Of a DNA stretch of 64,000 bases, positions 38,301 to 49,579 are shown one piece after another. The stretch is taken from contig LR746272.1 of assembly GCA_902729315.2 (NCBI GenBank), forward strand, positions 7,087,827 through 7,151,826, written 5' to 3'. Each line of letters opens with the position of its first letter. Position 1 is the stretch's first letter. Source of the stretch: Spirodela intermedia (taxonomy: Eukaryota > Streptophyta > Magnoliopsida > Alismatales > Araceae). Under the pieces are notes generated by a model. That model was not told the origin of the DNA. It saw nothing but the letters and a program-made list of their open reading frames with translations, and made no database searches. Position numbers and translations under genes: made by a program.

Positions 38301-38745
38301 TTGATAACCATCTTTCTCCATTACGTGGATGCATAAACACTCACTCTTTTCTGTGAGTTCTCAATCCAATACTTGTTTGGCTTTGAGAATCTCAATCTCC
38401 CAGCCTTTATCACTGTGATTGTGTCACCATCCTGAAGAAGCACAACATTATAACACATAGAATTATATCCTTAGCGAAGAGGGAAAAAAAAAGGCCCTGG
38501 AGAACCTCAACCATGAGACGGATCTTCACCTGGCACAACCCCGAACCTAGTTTAATTGTCTGATTGGTCATCTTTGATAGGTCTAGAATAACATCTCCGG
38601 GAACCTAAGCATCATTAAAAAATGAAAAGAAATATTACATAATACCAACTTGACATAAGAAAAAATATGAAGAGCCACTGACCACCATTTTGTCAACAAG
38701 GTCTTTATTCAAGGGAGCGCTCGAAGATATCTCCTCTCCTTTCAT
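35391..38745 (-). CDS. RRP40: Exosome cap subunit RRP40
   Basis: Nine exons on the minus strand (38745-38683, 38604-38530, 38431-38345, 38192-38136, 36795-36703, 36053-35981, 35856-35781, 35698-35608, 35516-35391) join in frame to 246 residues, the usual size. An N-terminal domain (VPGDVILDLS...) leads into AGRLRFSKPNKYWIE, then an S1-type RNA-binding domain (YIPSAGDTILGIV to LLYVRVVKAN) and a KH domain with the exosomal GxNG signature (GFNGRVW, 199-205) and SLSGVQQRILVEKLL at the end. RRP40 (human EXOSC3) is one of three S1/KH cap proteins of the RNA exosome and guides RNA to the nuclease core in 3'-5' decay and rRNA processing. The start codon at 38745 is the first in frame; a leader intron upstream cannot be excluded. 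Confidence 0.94.
35882..35935 (-). repeat. (GTCA)8 array in a hairpin, RRP40 intron 6
   Basis: Eight GTCA units (35893-35924) are flanked by a perfect 8-base inverted repeat, TTCGCCAC (35882-35889) and GTGGCGAA (35928-35935). The whole structure lies in the 124-base intron 6 of RRP40 (35857-35980). In the transcript each unit reads CTGAC, a match to the branch-point consensus, 35-70 bases ahead of the acceptor. Confidence 0.9.
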
Positions 38746-39291
38746 CCTCTCTCACGAACTCTGGTTCCTTCTGAAAGTGTCTTCCCCAATGTCGGTCACA
38801 CAAGAAGAACTTAAATGATTTACATTTTTGATAAGCATGCATTACTCCACAGCATATTGATAAAGCAAGCAAGGGACCAGGTAAACTACAAAATGAACGG
38901 GAACAGCAGGAGTTATAAAGTGACGGATTTTCTAACTGTCTTAGAACATCTAAATCAACAAAGAAAATTTGGACTAACATCTCATCAAATGAACAGGTTT
39001 CAGACGTATGGTTTATGAACTGTCATTTTGGCTTCTAAGAGTTTCTATACATATTTAACAGGCAACTGCAGTGAGTGTGATTACGTTTCGATCAGTCTGC
39101 TGAGAGAGATTAGCAAGGAAGGGGTGGGCATCAGTATGTTATGGCCTAGGGGGATATTAAACATTTGAGTTCGCAGTTCACAAGTTTTTTATGATTATAG
39201 ATAGTGGGAGACACAAAAGAAAAGGTACCCTAGGATGATGGTGACCAGATGTCACAGGACAGCAAACAATAGGAAACAACCCACGAGAGTC

Positions 39292-39546
39292 TTATTCTAG
39301 CGGTGGTGCCACAAGCGTCACTTGAACAGCTGATGGATCTTCCAACTCCCTTCTACTCCTGTGTTGTCTGTCCATTAGCGAAGAGACTATATGGAGTAAG
39401 AGAGATTGGGAGCAGGAGGAGACCAGATCTTTGCCGGGAGATGAACCAGAGCAATCTATTCCATCCAAATTCGAACCAACGAATAGAGGGATGAAGGAAT
39501 AAGTGGAGCCAGGGAAATAAAATGCCACACTGGCTTCTGATACCAG
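39292..39546 (-). mobile_element. Retrotransposon leader remnant with primer-binding site
   Basis: On the minus strand TGGTATCAG (39545-39537) matches the start of the initiator-methionine-tRNA primer-binding site used by many plant LTR retrotransposons. It is followed by a leader and a short open frame from an ATG at 39375 (MDRQHRSRREL...), ended by a stop at 39292. This resembles the start of a gag gene cut short. No polymerase, integrase or clear LTR is seen nearby. Confidence 0.45.
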
Positions 39547-40029
39547 CTCTTACTTTAAATCAGTTTAATATAACTGTTTCAGCATCATCAATCAGAGCAT
39601 GCAGGTGTATGCTCTACAATCAGCATTATCAACTCATAGTTGGTGGAATTTTTCTTTGGCATTAATACACTTGACCACTTAAGGACAAGCTGATGCTATG
39701 TATCAATAAAGGGGGCTGTCCTGCTGCCCACTGAATTATTGCGCTAAAATCATGTTCAAGCAGTGACATTAAGGGCATTATTGTTTAACGTTCATGCATT
39801 TACTTTCCCTTATACTTACAATGAGCTTGTTTTCAATATTCCCTGTACACAAAACTGGCATCATAGCGTGTGTCATCATTCCTTATAATTCCTTTAGATA
39901 CACTTATATAAAACATGTTATTGCACGAATAAACGATTCCGATGCCATCAGCGATAACTTGTTTAAATAATAATATTTAGACATATTCACCAAATAAATA
40001 TTCAGATATATGTAGGATAAGCATTTACA

Positions 40030-40310
40030 AATGTTCCAAAAAACATGTTCGAATATAGCATGTTCCAATTAAAATATTTGGAAGGAAAAACAGTCAATGT
40101 GTTGAATAAAGGCGTTTAGGAATATTCACAGAGAATAGCTAGGTATACACAGAGAAAAAACAGTCACATATGTTCAAATTAAAATGATAAGGTGTATTCA
40201 AAGTTTACATACGTTATACTCCAATTACATGAATTTACATGAAAAACTGTGAGATATGCTCAAACGAAGACATATATACATATTAATAGAAAAATTCACA
40301 TACGTTCAGC
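40030..40310. repeat. Degenerate ATGTTC-type repeat
   Basis: Variants of the motif CATGTTCCAATTAAAAT recur at 40031, 40045, 40060, 40170 and 40302, and AAAACAGTCA precedes two related blocks. The units are diverged and unevenly spaced, so this may be an old minisatellite or a decayed element. Confidence 0.35.
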
Positions 40311-40998
40311 TATAAGTGTTTCGATATATTCCATTTGGTGAGCACTTGGTTGTACTGGAAAAACACCGGCATACAATCACAATAACAAGGAATATATTTT
40401 CAAATCAAAGATATTCAGACATGCTCATGAAAGGCAATCAGATAGTTCACAGTGAAGAATTTACCAGCCTTGTCCGAGATTTTACTTCTCTCCTGCAGCC
40501 GATGAAGCTCTAGCGGTAATCCAGGTGGGAGAGATGGGGAGAAAAAGATAGTGGAGAGTGGTCGTAGGAAGGGAAGATAGAGAGGACGGGAAAACGCACA
40601 GGGAGAGGAACAGGAGCAGAGAGAAAGGAGCGGAGAGAGAAAGAGAGAGAGAAGAAGCAGCAGCAGGGGGAGAGGGATATCCCCGTTGAGAAGGCGAGGG
40701 AAACGGAAGTAGCAGTGACGGAGACGAGGGAGAGAGCTGCGCAAGGCGTGGAACGGGAAGAGAAAGAACGGTTTTCACGAATTTAGTATTATTACAGGTT
40801 AAAAGTATTTTTATGAAAATGAAGAATGATAATTTGTATTTTCTCGTTCAACGCCGCCCCCCCCCTGCCCCCGAGACAAGGCATATATACATAACAAGGT
40901 CAGACGGTTGAAGTTTGAATGGGCCACTCTGGGCCTGCGCCTATGCCTCTTTTACGAGGCCCAGATGGAGCCAGAGACCAGATGATGGTCATGCATGC

Positions 40999-41005
40999 CT
41001 CTCCC

Positions 41006-41087
<82 letters not shown>

Positions 41088-41223
41088 TCTCTCCCTCTCT
41101 CCCTCTCTCTCTCTCTCCCTCTCTCTCTCTCTTTCTATCTTTCTCTCTTTCTCTCTTTCTCTCTTTCTCTCTTTCTCTTTCTCTCCCTCTCCCTCTCCCT
41201 CTCTCTCCCTCTCTCTCTCTCTC
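40999..41223. repeat. Long CT microsatellite
   Basis: About 225 bases are made of CT with CCCT and TTCT interruptions; the first 80 bases or so are nearly pure (CT)n. It is the longest such array here. Open frames across it in all readings encode only S/L/P or E/R runs. Confidence 0.97.
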
Positions 41224-44026
41224 GTTTCACGAGAGGCATCCACGCATGAAGGTTGATGATTAGGAGGAAATTCAGATCAAGTTTACTAATGTCAGCAATT
41301 TATATAGCCTCTGACAAGAGTTTCTTCATGTATCGTCGCTCGATTCTCATGACCATGGGAAGAAGCGCTGGACTCGAAACCTCAAGCAGGATCGCAATGG
41401 GGAGAGAGACCCGTGGAAGAAAGGCGCATCTGAGCTGGAGTCAGCTCGTCCCTGGAGGGACATCGTCCACATCGAAGCATATATATATATACCTCGAGGG
41501 AGAAGCGAAAACCCTAACATGGGGAGCCTGCCTCCGAGCATTATCATGTAGATAATCTCAGAGTTTGGTGAGTAGTCTAAGGAGGCTGCATCCCTCAAGA
41601 CTTCGATATTATAATGACGTTGTCGAGCCCTTCAACTCAAAAATAATATGCGATCAGTTATGATCTTCTCATTAGAATCACATTTTTTTTCCTTTCGTGG
41701 GTACCAACAGGGACTGGAAGCCAAATTTTGACTTGACAACTATCGGATGCCCCCGTTAGACTTTAAATCAAGCTTTGACTTGAATGATCCGCCGTTGCCG
41801 GCGCTGTCAACGTACTCCGTAGAAAGAGGGACAGTCCAAAACTGGCGTCCGAGCCTGCGTTGAATAACTCCCTTTACCCGTGTTCTATGTATGCTGCATG
41901 CGTATAGATTACGCAAGGAAATAAAGCATAATTTAAGACATAATTCGTAAAGGGCGCTTTACTCGTCATCAGAAAGTATGACTTCCATGCACCGACGGAA
42001 GTCAACATGGGCTACTTCCCGCTTTTCCTATTTCACACGGATGCGATTTCTTCCTTGGGCTCTCAGCACCCAACACTGGGTTCGCTGGGTCAAACGTCTG
42101 AGGCTATTTTATACAGGCGGAATGACAATCAAGTATGATTTCAGGTTAACTATATCCGCATGCTCATGTCGAACAGCTCCAATCTCCCATGAGCGATTAA
42201 GCCTTACCATCAGCTTGTTATTACACATTTGTCATCACGCCGTTAATTAACGGTAGTTCACACGTCTAAGGATCCAAGTACAAGTTTATAGCTCCCCAAA
42301 CGTTTTGTTGAATGCCGCAGGTACCTAGCTTGACAAGATCACACCCACTCCTACCCATCCTCTGGAAGAAATACCAGAAATCAATCCACTTAAATCTTCG
42401 GTATGCTGTCAACTGTGTTGAATAGGAATACAATTAGAAACGTATTTTATGTGCACTTGCTAGGTCTTAGTCACTGGGGACCCAACTCCACATGTCTTCT
42501 TTATTGCTATTTTGTCTTAAACCCTAACGATTTCTGTATTGTTTAGTTCAGCATCATGATCTCAACAAATGCTAAAAGATTCTAAATTTCCCACGAGGCT
42601 AGCTTTCGTGCAGTTTCAATCAGGAGGCCCGTGTCCTAGAATCGCAAGATTACCTTTGTAGAAGTCAAAAAAAGGCTGTTCTTAACACGCTCTCGCAGGC
42701 ACAGATCTGCTTTAAGACTTTGTCCCGTGATCAGGAGAAATGACTAGCCTTAAAACCGCACTAATATTATCAAGATGCCCGTGAAAATTGATGAGGTGTA
42801 AGTAAATTAGTCTTAGCTTTGTAAATCGCGGATTTACTCTTACTGTAACCAATATTGAGATTATTCTGAGCACAATTCAAAAAGAAGATCAACCTCTCTT
42901 CGCTGCATTGTCCTGACTTGGTCAACCATAAGCCGTAATGTATTTTCTGCTTCTGGGAATCAAAACGGTTTAATCCCAGAAAGTTTCCTAGTAGAAGGAT
43001 CAGAATTATCCCCCGACGTAAGGTACGATCAATGTCTGACGAGGGAGGCAAGTCATCGCTCGAGCCCAGTGATAGAGACGTCCGGATCCATCTTTTCTGG
43101 TTAGTTGGTTCACCGACCCTAGATTGTATTAGAAAAATAGTTAAGGTGAACTTCTACTAAGGCTTGACGTAGATTGATGCAGACCGCCTCTCGGAATGCC
43201 GTGATGACTGAAGATGGGAGGGGCCGCAAGATTTCTGTAATCTCACGACCCCACAACCGGGGGGGCCTCTTTGGCGCACGTCCGTTTAGAGCTTGGCAGA
43301 TTCAGAGGTTGGGTCCTCTCACTGGTCTACTTATAGAGGTGCCATGACTCTGTCGACCGTAGCCGGCGCTTCAAGCCCTCACCTTTCCTGTTCGGATTCT
43401 TCACCGGGGAAGTCGCCCCTCTTCCTCCCGAGAAGTAACGTCAATTCTCGGAAGCTCATTCTTCGGCTGCTTCATCTGGTCCAGAGACTGCCTCTCCGTG
43501 CACCGCGGAAGGACCGTCTTCTATCGCGCAAACACCCAGTCCCCAGGTACTAGATAGAATTCTTTGATCATTTTTCGATCGATTTCTCTGTCTTAGCTAC
43601 CGGTTGGAGTACATCAAATCCGTGCCCCGTCATCGTTCTTCGTCGTCGAACGTTTTGGAATAAGAGGATGAAAGCCCGGATTTGTAGGCGATCTCTGCCG
43701 GCCATGGCGGGGTGCGGAAAAAGGATGAAGATCGACAACCAGAACAGTGTTGGTCGTTCTTTAATTATTTAAGACTTTGACATGGCGTTCATCAACATGC
43801 GTCCGAGACAAGCCAGCTGTCCCGGCTGGCAGGTGCTGAAAAAGAAGGCACTTTATTGGTCATGTCCACCCCTAGGATAGAGAGCATGGTACATACTTTC
43901 AGCATCGAAGCCTACGTTGTCCGCGTTTGGAGTCGCTCTCCCTCCTCTTTCTTTCTCTTTCTGTCGCTGCACTTAACGATGACGACGATTTCTCCCGATC
44001 TTTCTCAGGGAAATCACAGTACAATC

Positions 44027-46581
44027 ATGAGAACATTATTAGGGCTTGCTTTGTTTCTTCTGGTGATTTTCACGAAGCAAGGGGCCAGCCAAACAGCGGG
44101 CAGCTCTCTGAAATTGTACGTGGACTCTCTTCCTGCGATCCCCAAGATCTATGGATACTCCAACGAAAGCGGTACTCCAAAATCGACGACGCTCACCATT
44201 GGCATGTTTGCCAAGAAATGGGTAAAACTCGCGCACTTTCCCCTTCAACAAGAGAGGACGGCAGGTGGAATAGACAGTCTAACATAAGATTTGACCGAAC
44301 AATGAAGAGACGAAGAATAGGGTTTTTACTGACTTGGTAAACGCATCGTATTGATTCTATTATCAAAAATATGGAGATCAGGCCGATTTTGCGGGTTTTA
44401 ACTTGACCCACAAAAATTATTAGGGCTCGTACCAGAAGAACTTTCCGTAAAGTTTCGTTCCTTCGAAAGATTTTGCTCCAACGAAGTCACCCTTGCCAGA
44501 GGGACTTACTGGTCTCTCCATCAACGGCGACCGTCAGGACCAAAAACTCTCCCAGGCCTAGGTCACCCAAGGAGAACGGCGAAGTCCTATGATTTGTCAA
44601 CCCTCTCAGGGTTGACATGCGTGGAATAAAGTATACCTACCCTCTCTGGGCTTGCCCGTATCAAATTGAGAATTCAAAAATCAGGCATATAGTTTAGAAA
44701 TACATTTTGGACTGCATATTCCCATGCTTGTAGGCGGCCAGATTGCGATTAACCTTTAGATAGTACAAATTCTAACCAAGTCTTTGTTATAAACGATCGA
44801 TCGCTTCTTCTCTTTTCTTTCAGAAATTCCACCGGGACCTGCCGAGCACGACGGTCTTCGTCTTCGGCACGAGCGCCGACACCGCCACCTTCCCAGGACC
44901 GGTTATTGAGGCTCTCCAAGGGGTACCCCTGTACGTAAAGTGGGAGAATCACCTTCCTCAGGCCCACATCCTACCGTGGGACAAAACGATCCCCACCGCT
45001 ATCCCCAGGAACGCCGGCGTTCCCGCAGTGGTGCACCTCCATGGCGGCGTGAACGAGCCGCAGAGCGACGGCAGCGCCTTCGCCTGGTTCACTCCCGGCT
45101 ACCGCGAGAAGGGAGAGGCATGGTCAAAGGAAGTCTACACCTACCCTAACGTGCAGCACCCCGGGAACCTCTTATACCATGACCACGCCCTCGGGCTTAC
45201 AAGGATCAACCTTTTGGCTGGGCTTCTTGGCGCCTACGTTATCCGAAACCCTAAGGTTGAGCATCCCTTCGGATTGCCCTCCGGCGATCTGTACGACCGG
45301 CACCTCATCCTCGCTGACCGGAGCTTCAACGCGGACGGATCAATTTACATGAACAAGACGGGGAATAACCCATCCATTCACCCGCAGTGGCAGCCTGAGT
45401 ACTTCGGCGACGCCATCGTGGTCAACGGCAAGGCCTGGCCGTACCTCAAGGTCCGCCGGCGGAAGTACCGCTTCAGAATTACCAACGTCAGCAACGCCAG
45501 GCACTTCCTTCTCGCCCTTTCCAACGGGCTACCGTTTATCGTCGTGGGTTCCGACTCATCCTACCTCTCGGCCCCTGTGAGGACGGCGACGATCCTGCTG
45601 GCCCCAGCCGAAGGGTTCGACGTCGTCATCGACTTCTCCAAGGCCACCGCAGGCGAGGCGGAGCTCACAAACAGCGCTCCCTACCCGTACCCTGGGGGAA
45701 TAGCCACCGACCTGCCCAACAGCAGGGTGATGAAGTTCATCATCGCGGCAGGGAATGCGAAAGACGAGTCGAGGATCCCCACCAACCTCGCGAGTTATTC
45801 GGCAGCGAAGACCAGCGACGCGTCAGTGAAGAGGTATTCTCAGACAATCCAGCCGTTCAACGCAGAATTAAGGGCAGTATGGAGGTATATTTTTGTTTAG
45901 AAAATCGTATTAAATGTAGGATAATATGCCGACAGGTACATCACCCTGTACGAGTACATGAGCGCCACCGATGGGCCCACCCACCTGTACATCAATGGCA
46001 AGAGGTTCACGGACCCGGTGACGGAGAAGCCGAAGGCGGGAAGCACGGAGGTGTGGGAGGTGATCAACCTCACCGCCGACCATCACCCGCTGCACATCCA
46101 CCTCGCAGTGTTCCAGGCAATTAAGGCGCGGGAGATCGTTGACCTGGAGACGTTCAAGAACTGCATGACCCAGTTCAAAGACGCCGTCAAGTGTAACATC
46201 TCCTCCCACGCCACCGGAAAGATCCTGAACATACCCGCCCATGAGAAGACGTGGAAGAATGTGGTGAAGATCGAGCCTGGCCACATGACCACCATCGTCG
46301 TCAAGTTCCGCCTCGTCGACACCGACGAACCATACCCCTTCGACGCGACGGCCCAGCCCGGTTACGTCTACCACTGTCATGTAAGTCTTCCAACGATGAA
46401 TCTCTAAAGAATTCCGAAGGCACTACGCCAACAAATCTTGACTACTATGAATATGTGAAAATTTTGAGCATGTTCTATGCGATTTCTCTTACTCTGCTCC
46501 TTCGCTGCACATCAATCTCGTAAACAGATTCTTGATCATGAAGACAACGAGATGATTCGTCCGATGAACCTAGTCAAGTGA
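44027..46581 (+). CDS. LPR: LPR1-like multicopper oxidase, copy A
   Basis: Four exons (44027-44221, 44824-45833, 45936-46380, 46528-46581) give 567 residues, near the 581 of Arabidopsis LPR1. A signal peptide is seen at 1-22 ([15 protein letters not shown]...). The copper ligands are intact: HLHG (H136, H138), HDH (H184, H186), HPLHIH (H452, H455, H457) and [13 protein letters not shown] (H548, C549, H550, H554, M559), with the same spacing as bacterial CotA. LPR proteins are secretory-pathway or cell-wall ferroxidases that adjust root meristem growth to phosphate and iron supply. The donor at 45834 was chosen because [10 protein letters not shown] then matches LPR-C; a second in-frame donor at 45885 would add 17 residues. 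This intron is absent from copies B and C. Confidence 0.93.
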
Positions 46582-49579
46582 GAGACGCGGTCGACGTTTG
46601 GAGAACGAAGACAACGGAGATACGTCTTCGGCCAATCCAGAATTCGTTTGTTAGCTTTCGTTCTACCGTCCGTGTATTATTGTCAATTTCTAAATGTCGC
46701 CTCCCCAGGGCGCAGAGAAATTGGTGATCAAATAACGTGCGAATTAAGGCTGAAGGGTCCAGAGGATTCATTAAGTGTTGACAGGAGTATACCTCAACAG
46801 AAATGAGCGCATGAAGTGAAGGGTGCACAAGCCACAAATCTGAATTCCTTCATATGTTGACTTTTTTATGCTCATTTCGTAGTATGGGTTTATAAACATT
46901 TAAGCACAGAGTTGTTGAGCAGAAAATCAAGTGGCGTTACATAAATTAAGGCTGTATTTTTAAAAATGTGTTTACTTGTTCAATTTGACGTTTCCCTTGT
47001 AAAATGATTCTTTTTAGTTTGATTTATTATAAAAATAGAGTGAGGACAACCGAGAAATCGCGCATGGGGACAGGACAGCAGTGTGGATTGGTACGGCATC
47101 TAAACCAGAACCACAACTGAAAATAGATGTAAACATCTTGATGGAAGTGGACAAGCCTATCTAGCAAGGTTTTCAGCGCTTGGATGTCTGATTGGTCGTT
47201 TGAATGTCATTTTCAGCGCTCAAATGACATGACACTATTCAAATTGGTGGTTTCATATTAGAGACAAATTAGGATTTGAATAATTGGCTTTTAACAACTT
47301 AGGAACAAGAAAATCCAACGCACAACTGTCAAGTGGCGGGCCAAAACAAGCACGTGTCATTCCGCCCAAGCCTCATTAATGAATGTCAGAGGTTTGATTT
47401 GATGCGTAACTACTAAAATTGACGTTTCTAAGAAAATAGCGACATCTACACGGTCCCGAAGAAGAGGAAACCACCCGTATCTGACCGGTTTCCCTTAACT
47501 AGACGACCATTCTGACATGGGATTATTCCATGTGCCAACATGACTCTACAGGATTATGATGGGACTAGCTTCAACTTTTGGCAAGAACCGATCAATAAAA
47601 TTAGTGATGTTGATGCCTTGATGAAATACAATGTCACCAATGTACCGAAATTTTCATTTAAATTTATATTTTATAATTATTAATGTTAACTCATTCGCGT
47701 GGCCTTTTTACTTGTATTTCGCAAAAAATTGTCTCTATATCTGAAAATAGGTAATTAATATTCAAGAGATTATTGTGTTCTTCATCCAAAATTCTTCCTC
47801 ATCAGTACCCTAACACCCTTTCAGTATGTGATTTTTTTTTTCACATTCTCAAAACTATTAGAAACCCATACATTTCCCATGTCTTCAGGCATCTAATACG
47901 ACATATCCCTCACCATTCCATAACTAGGATATACTGAAGTTTGTGATCTTGAGGATTTTTATTTTATTGGAAAATCTGAAGGCCAAATCAGGAACTCTAC
48001 TATACTTGAATTACTTGGATACGAATTCTCGATGAGGCTAAGGTATTTTGACGGGCCTCTAAAGGAAAAGTCAATGGATTCCTTCATGCAGCAAGCAACA
48101 CAACGAGACGCACTCCACTTGTCCGGGTTAGGTGTACGAGGGTCTGGGATCTTTAATTGAAACCCTGGTTTCCAAGTATACATCATTTCCTTCTTTCTCC
48201 AAACAAGGATTAGCGCAGGGCACCAAACGCCCGTTAATAAGTGGGACAAGCCCCAATGAAGACGGTAAGCTGGCATCTCCCACAGCCAAGCGCTAGAGGA
48301 CATCCACCTCGCCCACCTGCTCTCGTTCTTGGTTTCAGTGCTCTCTCTGTCATGGCCCTCATAGGCTGTACTGCTCAGTCTAGCCTCGGGCCGAACGGCA
48401 GCTGTCATCTGCGAGTGACAATCTACAAGGATACGCTGATAAGTCGGTAGGTAGTTGGGTAGCGAGAGAGAGAGATCCGACAGTGAACTAAATCGACCGC
48501 TCCATGTTTTTGGTGGGCTGAGTCGAGCACTGCCCCGAGAGTTAAATAAGATATTTGGCCCAACTCTATGATCTCAAGCAAGCCCATCAACGTTTCGGGC
48601 GGGTCGAGCTGTATTGCGCCGAAATGGAGAAAGTGTGTGTGTGTGTGAGAGAGAGTGAGAAAGCCAGAGACAGACAGAGACAGAGGAGGGAATGAGTTGG
48701 GGGGAGGATTTCGGTACCAGTCCATCGAACCGTCCTAATTTTTAATGGGGTTATCTGAGCCACGTCACGAACTTGCACCAACCTGAACTACTTGTAAAGA
48801 TGATCATGCGGTAGACTGGGGCAGAGGCGGCCCTTGTAGCCCCCAAATGAGCCGCCTCCCATCGTGTTGCAGTGGCACGATCGCACTACGTATACCCTTT
48901 GCTTGAGTGAACAAGATTATCTTCCCGATGACGAGGATTTGTCGTTGAGGATCCCCTCCATATTGGCACATGAGCGGCGGATTAGGCTGAATAATTCAAA
49001 ATCTTTTCAGAAAGAAAATGCTGTTGTGGACCACCGAGTCAATTCGGTTCTTCACCGTGATGACGTCACAGGTCGACCATCGGAGCCACCGGGTGGATAT
49101 TGCTCTCCACCGGCGGCGACAGTAGGAGAAGGCGGAACAGAAGCTAAGCCCAACACCTGCGAGAGGTTTTCAGCCGCTCCTCTCGCTTTTCCCTAGAATA
49201 TCTTTAACTTGGTTCTTTGACGCTCGACCTGGTTCACAGGCTCAGGTTCTTTGACCCACCGAGTTGGCGCTCCATTTTTACTGGGGATCGGGGCCGCCGT
49301 GGAACCCGATGCCTGCGATCAATCACTCGGCCGCCAGTTCCGGTTTCCGCCGGGCCCTTCGCCGGCACTCCCCCATTTCAAAAGTTGTCAGTCCCCTTTG
49401 CTCCGCCGTGGAAAATCGGAGCCTTCCACTAAGGTCTCACCTTGTCGATTACGCTGCTGTAAAGCAGGAGAACGCCCACAGGTGTCTCGAAAGGTGGGGG
49501 GAAACCCCACCTATATATCTGTCTCCTCGTGGAGGTCGCATGCTCCGCTTCTTTCCCTTTGGTGCTCGGCGGCGAAGGC
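46582..49579. other. Spacer between LPR-A and LPR-B
   Basis: Three kilobases with no recognised gene. A 149-codon minus-strand open frame (48408-47959) is the longest non-repeat frame but matches no family I know. A GT/GA microsatellite occurs at 48632-48660. The last 400 bases are GC-rich and include the LPR-B promoter. Confidence 0.5.
49512..49518 (+). promoter_or_regulatory. LPR: TATA box of LPR-B
   Basis: TATATAT in an otherwise GC-rich context lies 62 bases before the LPR-B ATG. A start about 30 bases downstream would leave a leader of roughly 35 bases, plausible for a compact plant promoter. Confidence 0.55.

Larger units (their letters stand above)
38746..44026. other. Intergenic region between RRP40 and LPR-A
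   Basis: The upstream regions of RRP40 (-) and LPR-A (+) face apart across 5.3 kb. It holds a retrotransposon leader (39292-39546), a degenerate ATGTTC repeat (40030-40310), a CT-rich stretch read from the minus strand at 40500-40750 that may be an RRP40 leader exon, the large CT array (40999-41223), and GC-richer islands at 43180-43560. No complete gene is supported. Confidence 0.5.

Noticed and set aside
39460-39485. tRNA B-box-like GGTTCGAAT on the minus strand
   Set aside because: No A-box or cloverleaf fits around it, and it lies in the retrotransposon leader remnant.
40915-41263. Several open frames of 80-114 codons on both strands
   Set aside because: They are all translations of the CT array (S/L or E/R runs) and have no gene structure.
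45834-45900. LPR-A exon 2 read through to the stop at 45898 as the gene end
   Set aside because: The C-terminal copper ligands follow in frame after a spliceable intron, so the stop is intronic.
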